Shown: piece by piece, positions 11,174-17,385 of the stretch | Layout: each line of letters opens with the position of its first letter | How positions within the stretch are numbered: the first letter of the stretch is position 1 | NCBI GenBank assembly: GCA_012512355.1 | Contig: JAAZEI010000026.1 | Location: 1-18,290 of the forward strand | Source of the DNA: Clostridiales bacterium | Lineage (GTDB): Bacteria > Bacillota > Clostridia > Christensenellales > Aristaeellaceae | DNA length: 18,290 nt | Direction of reading: 5' to 3' | The notes under the pieces: model-generated | What the model was told of the DNA's origin: nothing | The model's database searches: none | What the model saw: the letters and a program-made list of their open reading frames with translations, nothing else | Translations under genes and position numbers: made by a program

Positions 11174-11840
11174 CTCGTTTTATCCTTCCCTGCAATTGGG
11201 CAAGTGCCAATTCAGCCGCCTGTTGCTGTGCCTCTTTTTTGCTTTTCCCTTGAGCGCGGGCAAGCTCTTTCCCCTGTGATAGTACTGCTACAGTAAATTT
11301 TCGTTTATGTGGAGGTCCCTGTTCCACCAACGTGACATACTGAGGTTCTGAAAGATGACTTGCCTGCAATAGCTCTTGCAAAGCGCTTTTACTATTGGGA
11401 TGAAATGTTTTTGACATCATTTCCTTGTCCCACAATCGGCTCACTACACTGAGAGCCGATGAAAAGCCGCCTTCAATAAACACAGCGGCCAGCAATGCTT
11501 CAACAGCATCTGCCAAGATGCTTTTACGGCCTCGTGTATCTTTTTGTAGCGGTGGGTTCATACGAATGTATTTGTCTAGCTGTAAAAGTTCGGCAATCGT
11601 AAATAAAGCGTCTTCACATACAAAAGATGCGCGCAATGCAGTTAATTGACCTTCATTCATTTTAGGAAGTGTTGTAAAAATCAAATTGCTAATACAAAGC
11701 TCCAGCACGGCGTCCCCCAAAAATTCAAGCCTTTGGTTGTTTTCCGCAGCGAATGAGGGATGAGTCATCGCTAGTTTTATATTGTTTTTATTTTTAAATA
11801 CGAAACCGATTGAATCTATTAAATCGGAATACTCAGGCAT
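11163..11840 (-). CDS. rnc: Ribonuclease III
   Basis: This double-stranded RNA endonuclease processes rRNA precursors and some mRNAs. With the start chosen here it has 225 residues. The catalytic domain has the signature LEFLGDAVLE at 38-47, with metal ligands E39 and D43, and the second acidic pair D111 and E114 in ILADAVEAL. A dsRNA-binding domain occupies about 150-220. A GTG 15 bases further upstream (11853-11855) would give 230 residues, but the strong GGAGG at 11847-11851 lies 6 bases before the ATG at 11838-11840 and downstream of that GTG, so the ATG is preferred. The loop before the second acidic pair reads NPPLQKDTRGRKS rather than the usual GEEATGGR type. The gene overlaps smc by 11 bases and follows a terminator hairpin. 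Confidence 0.96.
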   Translation of the reverse strand: MPEYSDLIDSIGFVFKNKNNIKLAMTHPSFAAENNQRLEFLGDAVLELCISNLIFTTLPKMNEGQLTALRASFVCEDALFTIAELLQLDKYIRMNPPLQKDTRGRKSILADAVEALLAAVFIEGGFSSALSVVSRLWDKEMMSKTFHPNSKSALQELLQASHLSEPQYVTLVEQGPPHKRKFTVAVLSQGKELARAQGKSKKEAQQQAAELALAQLQGRIKRDET

Positions 11841-11846
11841 AGATAG

Positions 11847-11851
11847 CCTCC
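11847..11851 (-). promoter_or_regulatory. Ribosome binding site deciding the rnc start
   Basis: On the minus strand GGAGG is followed by 6 bases and then ATG (11838-11840). The alternative upstream GTG precedes this site and has none of its own, only the T-run of the terminator. Confidence 0.85.
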
Positions 11852-11855
11852 ACAC

Positions 11856-11889
11856 AAAAAACGGCTGCTGCTAAACAGAGCAGCAGCCG
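11856..11889 (-). terminator. Intrinsic terminator between acpP and rnc
   Basis: On the minus strand CGGCTGCTGCT and AGCAGCAGCCG form a perfect 11 bp stem (arms 11862-11872 and 11879-11889) with a 6-base loop, followed directly by six T. It begins 13 bases after the acpP stop and ends 4 bases before the rnc ribosome site. It should cut transcription between plsX-acpP and rnc-smc-ftsY, leaving the latter dependent on read-through or on an internal promoter I could not identify. Confidence 0.88.
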
Positions 11890-11902
11890 GATATCAACGG
11901 GT

Positions 11903-12133
11903 TTATTCGATCTGAGACTGTATATAGTCAACAACATCACCTACAGTTTTCAGGCTGGTGATTGCACTATCTTCAACTTGCATGTTATAACGATCTTCAA
12001 TATCCATAATTAAAACCATAACGTTTGCACTGTCCGCACCCAGATCTTCAACCAGGCGAGCCTCTCGCGTCACAGTTTCGGTTGCTACTTTCAGTTGATT
12101 TGCTATCATTGAAGTTAATTCTTCGAAAATCAT
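11903..12133 (-). CDS. acpP: Acyl carrier protein with atypical recognition helix
   Basis: The 76-residue acidic protein carries growing acyl chains on 4'-phosphopantetheine attached to Ser35 (LGADS at 31-35). Length, the four-helix pattern and the position next to plsX fit the primary fatty-acid ACP. The helix II sequence after the serine is unusual: ANVMVLIMDIEDRY, where typical ACPs have LDxVELVM. The Leu after Ser is Ala, and the positions equivalent to E. coli Asp38 and Glu41, which contact partner enzymes, are Asn37 and Val40. The ATG at 12131-12133 has GGAGGG about 5-6 bases upstream, and the gap to plsX is 23 bases. No second ACP is visible. It could instead be a specialised carrier, but the context favours the housekeeping one. 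Confidence 0.92.
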   Translation of the reverse strand: MIFEELTSMIANQLKVATETVTREARLVEDLGADSANVMVLIMDIEDRYNMQVEDSAITSLKTVGDVVDYIQSQIE

Positions 12134-12156
12134 GATGTGCCCTCCGATTTTATAAA

Positions 12157-13149
12157 TTATATTTGATTCATAATGGTGGTTGCTACTTTTGTACGCACCA
12201 TGACAGATGCTTGCTTTATGGCAGAAGCAAAAGCATACGCGTTACAGCTGCCGTGTGCTTTTACTACCGCGCCCATTACCCCCAGGAGGGGCGCTCCGCC
12301 AACTTCAGTATAATCCATTGTTTTCTTCACTCGCCTGAAAGCAGGTTTTACCATCAAAGCACCAATTTTTGAGCGCGTATCAGCCATTAATTCTTCTTTT
12401 ATCATTCCCAAAATAGTAGATGATACGCCTTCCATAAACTTTAAAATAATGTTACCGTCAAAGCCGTCACATACCAACACATCCGCTTTGTCCGCTGTAA
12501 TATAACGAGCCTCAACATTGCCTACAAAATTATATTTTGACTGTTGCATCAGAGGAAATGTATCCTTGGTGAGTTGATTCCCCTTTTCAACTTCTTCCCC
12601 TACATAAATTAACCCGATACGGGGTGTCGGTATTTGCTTAAACTTTTGCATGTAAGCGTTGCCCATAACACCAAATTGCTGCAAGTATTCAGGCTTGCAA
12701 TCAACATTGGCACCGCAATCAATCAAAAGGAAATGCCCTTTCCCGTTAGGCAATAAAGGCGCAATGGCGGGCCTTTCCACACCGGGAATACGCCCCAAAC
12801 GCAGCATACCTCCTACCAGCACAGCACCAGTAGATCCTGCTGACACAAAGCCATCTGTTTCGCCTTCTCTTACAGACAGCATGCCCAATACAATGGCAGA
12901 TTTCTTTTTTTGTCGAATGGCCATTGCCGGCGCATCATGGTTGCTGATAATATCAGGTGCATCAACCAGATTGATCCGGTCAATAACATCATCTGAGCCC
13001 AATAAATAAGGCTGGATTTGGTCTAAAGTACCCGCCAATGTTATTTTAAGATTGGCATCATGGCGTAAAGCTTCAATGCTCCCTTTAACAGGAGCTTCAG
13101 GAGCATGATCTCCACCCATAGCATCAATGAACAGATGTATTAATTGCAC
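12157..13149 (-). CDS. plsX: Phosphate acyltransferase PlsX
   Basis: PlsX converts acyl-ACP and phosphate to acyl-phosphate, the acyl donor for PlsY in phosphatidic acid synthesis; it acts at the membrane surface. The 330 residues match the family. The N-terminal IDAMGGDHAPEAPVKG is diagnostic, as are SAGSTGAVL, the LIDCGANVDCKPEYL region, and VCDGFDGNIILKFMEG. The start is GTG (13147-13149), with AAGGG about 10 bases upstream; an ATG 7 bases earlier is out of frame. It is the first gene of the minus-strand cluster, divergent from darA, and is followed by acpP, its substrate partner. No fab genes or fapR lie nearby. Confidence 0.97.
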   Translation of the reverse strand: MQLIHLFIDAMGGDHAPEAPVKGSIEALRHDANLKITLAGTLDQIQPYLLGSDDVIDRINLVDAPDIISNHDAPAMAIRQKKKSAIVLGMLSVREGETDGFVSAGSTGAVLVGGMLRLGRIPGVERPAIAPLLPNGKGHFLLIDCGANVDCKPEYLQQFGVMGNAYMQKFKQIPTPRIGLIYVGEEVEKGNQLTKDTFPLMQQSKYNFVGNVEARYITADKADVLVCDGFDGNIILKFMEGVSSTILGMIKEELMADTRSKIGALMVKPAFRRVKKTMDYTEVGGAPLLGVMGAVVKAHGSCNAYAFASAIKQASVMVRTKVATTIMNQI

Positions 13150-13206
13150 AACCCATAGTCCCTTACAAGGAGTTTACCTGCGAATCACTCGCAAAATAAC
13201 AATATC

Positions 13207-13235
13207 ATATTATCATAGCAGACCGAAATTGACAA
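13207..13235 (-). promoter_or_regulatory. Promoter for plsX-acpP
   Basis: On the minus strand TTGTCA (13230-13235), 17 bases, TAATAT (13207-13212); an overlapping GATAAT gives 15-base spacing. Transcription would start near 13200. A small inverted repeat, TGCGA-5-TCGCA at 13179-13193, lies just downstream of that start. No FapR-type operator was recognised. Confidence 0.6.
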
Positions 13236-13274
13236 GCAATTACAAGGATTACATAGGGGTCCGCATACATGTGC

Positions 13275-13304
13275 TTGTGTTTTTCAACTCCTTTGTGCTA
13301 TAAT
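13275..13304 (+). promoter_or_regulatory. Promoter for darA-holB-ricT
   Basis: A perfect TATAAT (13299-13304) is preceded by TGC, forming an extended -10. The upstream TTGTGT (13275-13280, 18-base spacing) is a weak -35, as is common with extended -10 promoters. Transcription would begin near 13311, about 44 bases before the darA start. Confidence 0.65.
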
Positions 13305-13354
13305 TTTTTATATGCAAGAACTGTTCAAAACTCATCTGAGAAGGAGATAGAAAT

Positions 13355-13687
13355 ATGATGAAATTGATTATCGCCATAGTTCAGGATGAAGATGCTTCTC
13401 ATTTAATCAGTGAACTGATGAATGAAGGCTTCAGCGTGACTAAACTTGCAACTACTGGTGGTTTTTTACGTGCTGGCAATACAACTCTTTTAGTGGGTGT
13501 TGATGACGACAAGTTTGATGCCTGCATGGAGATTATAAAAAAAGTATGCAAGAGCCGCAAACAAATCGCGACTTCACCCGTTACGATTGGTGGCGCTACA
13601 GGCATGTATGCCCCTTATCCCATTGAAGTTACAGTTGGCGGAGCGACAGTTTTTGTTTTAACTGTTGACCAGTTCTTAAAAATGTAA
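13355..13687 (+). CDS. darA: Cyclic-di-AMP receptor DarA (PstA, YaaQ family)
   Basis: This 110-residue PII-like protein forms trimers that bind c-di-AMP in the cytoplasm; its downstream target is poorly defined in the family. The hallmark GGFLRAGNTT is at residues 35-44. The fold pattern MKLIIAIVQDED...LISELMNEGFSVTKL and the C-terminal VGGATVFVLTVDQF fit. Length equals that of Bacillus DarA (about 109). The ATG at 13355 has AAGGAG about 8 bases upstream; the next codon is also ATG but is more distant from it. It is followed 28 bases later by holB and then ricT, the Bacillus order tmk-darA-yaaR-holB-ricT without tmk and yaaR. Confidence 0.96.
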   Translation: MMKLIIAIVQDEDASHLISELMNEGFSVTKLATTGGFLRAGNTTLLVGVDDDKFDACMEIIKKVCKSRKQIATSPVTIGGATGMYAPYPIEVTVGGATVFVLTVDQFLKM

Positions 13688-13715
13688 CTTCTTTATTTAA
13701 ACCAAAAGGATATTT

Positions 13716-14690
13716 GTGTCGCAGCGTATTATATTTACCGGTAAAAGTTTGGTGCATGATCATCTTATAGATGATTATAAAAATAAACAGGCACCCCAAG
13801 TGCTTCTGTTAAGCGGAGTAACCGGCATATTAAAAAAAGAGTTTGCGGATTATTTGGCTCGAATATTGCTTTGTACCTCTGATACTGAACTCAAACCTTG
13901 CGGGCAGTGCATCAGTTGTGCTCAAAGCCAAAAAAACCAGCACCCTAATTTACTATATTTAAAAGCTCAGGATGGCTCAAGGTCTATTAAGATAGAGCAA
14001 ATGCGCAACTTGCTAAGTTCCCTGTCTCTTAATCCGCTGGAATCAGGAAGACGAGTCATTGTCATCATCAATATTGAAACAATGACCGTTCAGGCACAAA
14101 ATGCTTTACTCAAATCTCTTGAGGAACCTCACAAAAGTGATTATTACATATTAACAAGCAGCAATGAACGTCTTGTATTACCAACAATTGTTTCCAGGTG
14201 CCGTTTAATCAGACTTCTTCCGTGGCGGCGTGAACAGGTACATGAATTACTTATTCTAAATAAAATCACAGATTCTCGCGCAGCAGAGTTAAGCCGCTTA
14301 TCTCATGGCAAATCCGGTCATGCTTTAGGCCTTGAAGATGATCAGAAATACTGGAAAGCTAAGGAACTGGCTGAAAATAGTTTTTTTAAGATAAAGAACA
14401 TCTCAGACATTCCAAATGCTTCTCTTGCTTTAAAAGATTCCAAAGATATCGCGGATCTTCTGCTTAACTTCCTTGAACAGGAAGCCCAAATTGTACTTCA
14501 ACAAAGGTATTTAGATAACCAAGATATATATCAGAGCCCATGGTCAGACGCTCCTGACAAAGCCATAAAAAAAGTCCTTGAATCCATATTTGAAGCTCGA
14601 AAATATAAAACCAGCAATGTAGCCTGGCAGTCCATCGCGGATCAGTTGTTATTTTCAATTACAAAGGAGATTTATCAATGTCAATGGTAG
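13716..14690 (+). CDS. holB: DNA polymerase III delta prime subunit
   Basis: Delta prime is the stator subunit of the clamp loader that places the sliding clamp on primed DNA. The 324 residues show an AAA+ fold with four zinc-ligand cysteines (C53, C62, C65, C68), the conserved NALLKSLEEP at 129-138, a sensor-1-like YYILTSS, and the SRC motif at 160-162 that supplies the arginine finger. The P-loop is degenerate (GVTGILKK at 34-41, no GKT), and the Walker B acidic pair is lost (VIVIINIETM), consistent with a subunit that does not hydrolyse ATP. The start is GTG at 13716 with AAAGGA 5 bases upstream. The last 13 bases overlap ricT. Confidence 0.94.
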   Translation: MSQRIIFTGKSLVHDHLIDDYKNKQAPQVLLLSGVTGILKKEFADYLARILLCTSDTELKPCGQCISCAQSQKNQHPNLLYLKAQDGSRSIKIEQMRNLLSSLSLNPLESGRRVIVIINIETMTVQAQNALLKSLEEPHKSDYYILTSSNERLVLPTIVSRCRLIRLLPWRREQVHELLILNKITDSRAAELSRLSHGKSGHALGLEDDQKYWKAKELAENSFFKIKNISDIPNASLALKDSKDIADLLLNFLEQEAQIVLQQRYLDNQDIYQSPWSDAPDKAIKKVLESIFEARKYKTSNVAWQSIADQLLFSITKEIYQCQW

Positions 14691-15649
14691 TAGGCGTACG
14701 CTTTAAAAACGCCGGTAAGCTATATTATTTTGATCCAGGTCCTTTATGGCCTGTTGCCGGAGATTTTATTATTGTAGAAACGATGCGCGGTATAGAGTAT
14801 GCTCAATGCATCTTGGGTGTGCAAAAAATTAATGAAGAAGACATCACGGCTCCTTTAAAACCCGTGCTTCGTATCGCTACCCACGAGGACACTCTGCAGC
14901 ATAAGTCCAATCTTGAAAGCGAAAAGAGTGTTTATCAGGTTTGTCATCAAAAAATTGATGAACATAGGCTGGACATGAAATTGGTAAAAGTAGAATATAC
15001 TTTTGATCGTAATAAACTTACCGCTTATTTTACTTCAGGTGGGCGGGTTGACTTCCGTACCCTGGTAAAGGATTTGGCGGCGACATTTATGACGAGAATT
15101 GAACTAAAGCAGATAGGTGTTCGCGATGAAGCAAAAATGCTTGGCGGACTGGGTTCTTGCGGACGCCCTTTATGCTGTTCTGAGTTTTTGGGTGACTTTG
15201 AACCCGTATCCATCAAGATGGCAAAAGAGCAAAATCTATCTCTGAATCCTACTAAGATTTCCGGTGTATGCGGAAGGCTTATGTGCTGCCTCAAGTATGA
15301 ACAGGAACAGTATGAACGAGCGCGCAAACTGCTCCCCCAAATTGGCCGTGATGTCATGACGCCTGATGGTCGAGGCACAGTGGTTGAGATTAATACCTTA
15401 AAGGAAAATGTGAAAGTTCGCATTCCCAAGGGTTCAGATGGTTATGAGTATAAGGAATTCCTAGGGACCTTGGTACAGCGGATTGTACCGCCTCCTGCTG
15501 TGAAACAGACCCGTTCGCAAGAAGATAAAACGATTAAAAAGAATGAGAAGCCAAAAGCTTACATTGTTCCAGATACTGAAGACGATGACAGCCATCATAT
15601 GGCCGCTACTGAAGCTACTGTTGCAGAGCATAATATGCATATCAATTAA
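14678..15649 (+). CDS. ricT: PSP1-domain protein RicT (YaaT)
   Basis: In Bacillus, RicT forms the Y-complex with RicA and RicF, which directs RNase Y to cleave certain polycistronic mRNAs and affects sporulation and competence. The 323 residues carry the PSP1 domain, with six cysteines in the characteristic arrangement C161, C166-C167, C198, C203-C204 (SCGRPLCC and GVCGRLMCC), which hold Fe-S clusters in the complex. The C-terminal stretch after about residue 270 is charged and low-complexity. The ATG at 14678 has AAGGAG about 8-9 bases upstream, inside holB; the overlap implies translational coupling. RicA and RicF are not in the window. Confidence 0.95.
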   Translation: MSMVVGVRFKNAGKLYYFDPGPLWPVAGDFIIVETMRGIEYAQCILGVQKINEEDITAPLKPVLRIATHEDTLQHKSNLESEKSVYQVCHQKIDEHRLDMKLVKVEYTFDRNKLTAYFTSGGRVDFRTLVKDLAATFMTRIELKQIGVRDEAKMLGGLGSCGRPLCCSEFLGDFEPVSIKMAKEQNLSLNPTKISGVCGRLMCCLKYEQEQYERARKLLPQIGRDVMTPDGRGTVVEINTLKENVKVRIPKGSDGYEYKEFLGTLVQRIVPPPAVKQTRSQEDKTIKKNEKPKAYIVPDTEDDDSHHMAATEATVAEHNMHIN

Positions 15650-15668
15650 ACCCTAACTTTTATCACAA

Positions 15669-15704
15669 CACCCCCTAACTCGCTATTAACGAATTTAGGG
15701 GGTG
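15669..15704. terminator. Probable terminator hairpin between convergent ricT and ABC permease
   Basis: CACCCCCTAA (15669-15678) pairs with TTAGGGGGTG (15695-15704), with a possible inner TCG/CGA extension and a 7-base loop. Neither side has a clean U-tract (plus: CCGTATATTATG; minus: TTGTGATAAAAG), so efficiency is uncertain, but it is the only strong structure between the two convergent stops. Confidence 0.65.
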
Positions 15705-15727
15705 CCGTATATTATGTTTGCTTTCTA

Positions 15728-16429
15728 TTAACTTCGAGCCCTGATCCTCTTTTCTCCCAAGGAAAAGATACGAGTTAATATTGTTATTAATAAAAAATAG
15801 ATAATAGCTACCGTCATTAAGGGAAAAAAAGCGGAATATGTTCTGCTCCGTATAAAATCTCCTGCTTTAGTTAAATCCATTAAACCTATGAATCCAACAA
15901 CTGACGTTTCTTTTAAGAGCATAATAAACTCATTAAATAAATTTGGCAGAATTATTTGGATACTTTGAGGTAACACGATTAAGAACAATGTCTGTAAGCG
16001 TGACAGACCCAGCGACCTGCCGGCCTCTGTCTGACCTTTTTCAACTGCCAAAATACCGCTGCGAACCATCTCAGAAACATATGCAGCAGAATTAATGCCA
16101 AAACTGAGCAATGCAATCATTTCACGGCTGATATTAGTAGATGCCAAGATGATATAATACATAATCATGAGTTGTACTACAACAGGGGTGCCTCTGATTA
16201 TATCCACAAATAGAGTGGATATAATTCGCAATGGGTAAATCCTTCGAATAGGATTCCAATCTGATAATCGCATTAGCGCAATGATAGTACCCAGGACTGT
16301 CCCCAAAATCGCTGCTCCAAATGCAATAATAACCGTTGTGCTCAAACCATTAACGAGCATCAAATAACGATTGCCCACGACTAAGTTCGTGTTAAAGTCC
16401 TCTGCAATTTTTGTGAAAAATTCCGTCAA
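15728..16429 (-). CDS. Polar amino acid ABC transporter permease
   Basis: This is a membrane permease of the HisM/GlnP family. The 233 residues have about five hydrophobic segments. The family-typical RGTPVVVQL is at 79-87, and the cytoplasmic EAA loop is at about 135-155 (EAGRSLGLS), where the ATPase docks. The start is TTG (16427-16429): GGGGAG at 16436-16441 lies 6 bases upstream and no better start exists in frame. It lies 68 bases after the binding-protein gene, with a stem-loop between. No ATP-binding subunit gene follows, because convergent ricT comes next, so the ATPase must be encoded elsewhere. Substrate is not inferable beyond a polar amino acid. Confidence 0.94.
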   Translation of the reverse strand: MTEFFTKIAEDFNTNLVVGNRYLMLVNGLSTTVIIAFGAAILGTVLGTIIALMRLSDWNPIRRIYPLRIISTLFVDIIRGTPVVVQLMIMYYIILASTNISREMIALLSFGINSAAYVSEMVRSGILAVEKGQTEAGRSLGLSRLQTLFLIVLPQSIQIILPNLFNEFIMLLKETSVVGFIGLMDLTKAGDFIRSRTYSAFFPLMTVAIIYFLLITILTRIFSLGEKRIRARS

Positions 16430-16435
16430 TTTAGA

Positions 16436-16441
16436 CTCCCC
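16436..16441 (-). promoter_or_regulatory. Ribosome binding site supporting a TTG start for the permease
   Basis: On the minus strand GGGGAG is followed by TCTAAA and then TTG. The spacing is ideal and no ATG or GTG in frame lies nearby, so the rare TTG start is accepted. Confidence 0.75.
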
Positions 16442-16451
16442 AAAGTTGATA

Positions 16452-16485
16452 ACAAGACCGCAAACATATTTGTCTGCGGTCTTGT
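16452..16485 (-). promoter_or_regulatory. Intercistronic stem-loop between binding protein and permease
   Basis: ACAAGACCGCA (16452-16462) pairs with TGCGGTCTTGT (16475-16485), with an inner ACA/TGT after one mismatch and a 4-base loop. In the direction of transcription (minus) no T-run follows, so it is unlikely to be a full terminator. Such hairpins between a binding protein and a permease usually protect the upstream mRNA and lower downstream expression. Confidence 0.7.
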
Positions 16486-16497
16486 ATAAAGTATTTT

Positions 16498-17229
16498 TTA
16501 TTCAATGATGTCAAAATACTTAACATATATTTCTTCAAATCCGCCATTTTCCTGTAAAGCTTGCAGTCCTTCATTAATGACCATCATCAATTCATCCTTG
16601 CCTAATTGAACAGCTACGCCATACTGCTCATCTGAAAGATTTTCTTCAAGAACTTTAATGCCTTCAACTTCTTTAGCAAAAACAATTGCTGGTGCTGAAT
16701 CGACCATCACTGCATCTATCCGACCATTTTTTAAGTCCATAATAGCATCCAGTGCTTTGCTATACCGCTCACAAATAACATTCTCCATATTATCAGTCAC
16801 ATAAACATCTCCGGTAGTACCAAGCTGCACACCAACCTTCATGCCTGACAGTATGTCTGATTCTTTTGATATTTCTGAATCTGTCAGTACGATCAGTTTT
16901 TGCGTGGCACTGAAGTAAGGTTGAGAAAATAGTACACTTTTCCCTTTTTCCTCACTGATTGTAAGCGCTGCGATTGCGATATCTATCTGACCTGCATTCA
17001 GAGCGGCAGGCAATGCATCAAATTCCATTGACTCCACTTTGTACTGAATGTTGGCCAAGTCAAGGATAGCTTGAATCAGCTCAATATCGAAACCTTGAAT
17101 ACTTCCGTCATCCGCAATATATTCAAAGGGCGGAAATTCTGCATTTGTTCCAACAACTAATTCTTCACCATAAGAAAGAATAGATACACACATGAGAACT
17201 GCTAATACCAGAACGAATAATCTTTTCAT
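16498..17229 (-). CDS. Amino acid ABC transporter substrate-binding protein
   Basis: This extracytoplasmic family-3 solute-binding protein delivers an amino acid to the adjacent permease. The 243 residues have a Sec signal peptide (about 1-20), then GTNAEFPPFEY at 27-37, GFDIEL at 47-52, IAIAALTIS at 84-92, FSQPYF at 101-106, LGTTGD at 136-141, and Asp177 in MVDSAPA at the amine-binding position. Two features are unusual. First, the signal peptide has no lipobox; its only Cys (14) follows VLM. Second, the arginine that normally binds the substrate alpha-carboxylate (TPER in relatives) reads SEEK, with Lys95. The ATG at 17227-17229 has GAAGGAG about 7 bases upstream and a strong promoter. Confidence 0.94.
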   Translation of the reverse strand: MKRLFVLVLAVLMCVSILSYGEELVVGTNAEFPPFEYIADDGSIQGFDIELIQAILDLANIQYKVESMEFDALPAALNAGQIDIAIAALTISEEKGKSVLFSQPYFSATQKLIVLTDSEISKESDILSGMKVGVQLGTTGDVYVTDNMENVICERYSKALDAIMDLKNGRIDAVMVDSAPAIVFAKEVEGIKVLEENLSDEQYGVAVQLGKDELMMVINEGLQALQENGGFEEIYVKYFDIIE

Positions 17230-17258
17230 CTTTTTTCTCCTTCGATAGTTTCATTACT

Positions 17259-17287
17259 ACTTTATTGCATATTTATTCAGATGTCAA
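17259..17287 (-). promoter_or_regulatory. Promoter for the amino acid ABC transporter
   Basis: On the minus strand a perfect TTGACA (17282-17287), 17 bases, TAAAGT (17259-17264). Transcription would start near 17252, giving a short leader of about 23 bases. Confidence 0.75.
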
Positions 17288-17320
17288 GTATAATTTTACA
17301 TTTCTTTGAGTTCTATATTC

Positions 17321-17349
17321 TTGACGACGAAGGGTGAAAATAGTAAAAT
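17321..17349 (+). promoter_or_regulatory. Promoter for the rhomboid-like gene
   Basis: TTGACG (17321-17326), 17 bases, TAAAAT (17344-17349); 5 of 6 consensus bases in each hexamer. The start would be near 17356, about 30 bases before the chosen ATG. Confidence 0.75.
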
Positions 17350-17372
17350 GATAATATCCAGATAGTAATTTA

Positions 17373-17378
17373 GTGAGG
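17373..17378 (+). promoter_or_regulatory. Ribosome binding site deciding the rhomboid-like start
   Basis: GTGAGG is one base from the ATG at 17380 but 7 bases from the ATG at 17386. The second ATG is therefore the likely start. Confidence 0.75.
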
Positions 17379-17385
17379 TATGTCA

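Noticed and set aside
11841..11855. GTG start giving a 230-residue RNase III
   Set aside because: It precedes the GGAGG site rather than following one; the ATG at 11838-11840 has ideal spacing.
11890..11945. TTGACT near the end of acpP as a promoter for rnc
   Set aside because: The matching -10 position is a poor match at any normal spacing, and it would also lie upstream of the terminator.
13810..13850. Degenerate P-loop in holB as a sign of a broken gene
   Set aside because: Delta prime subunits often lack a functional P-loop; zinc cysteines and SRC are intact and the frame is full length.
17380..17385. Earlier ATG for the rhomboid-like gene
   Set aside because: The ribosome site GTGAGG is only one base away; the ATG at 17386 is correctly spaced.
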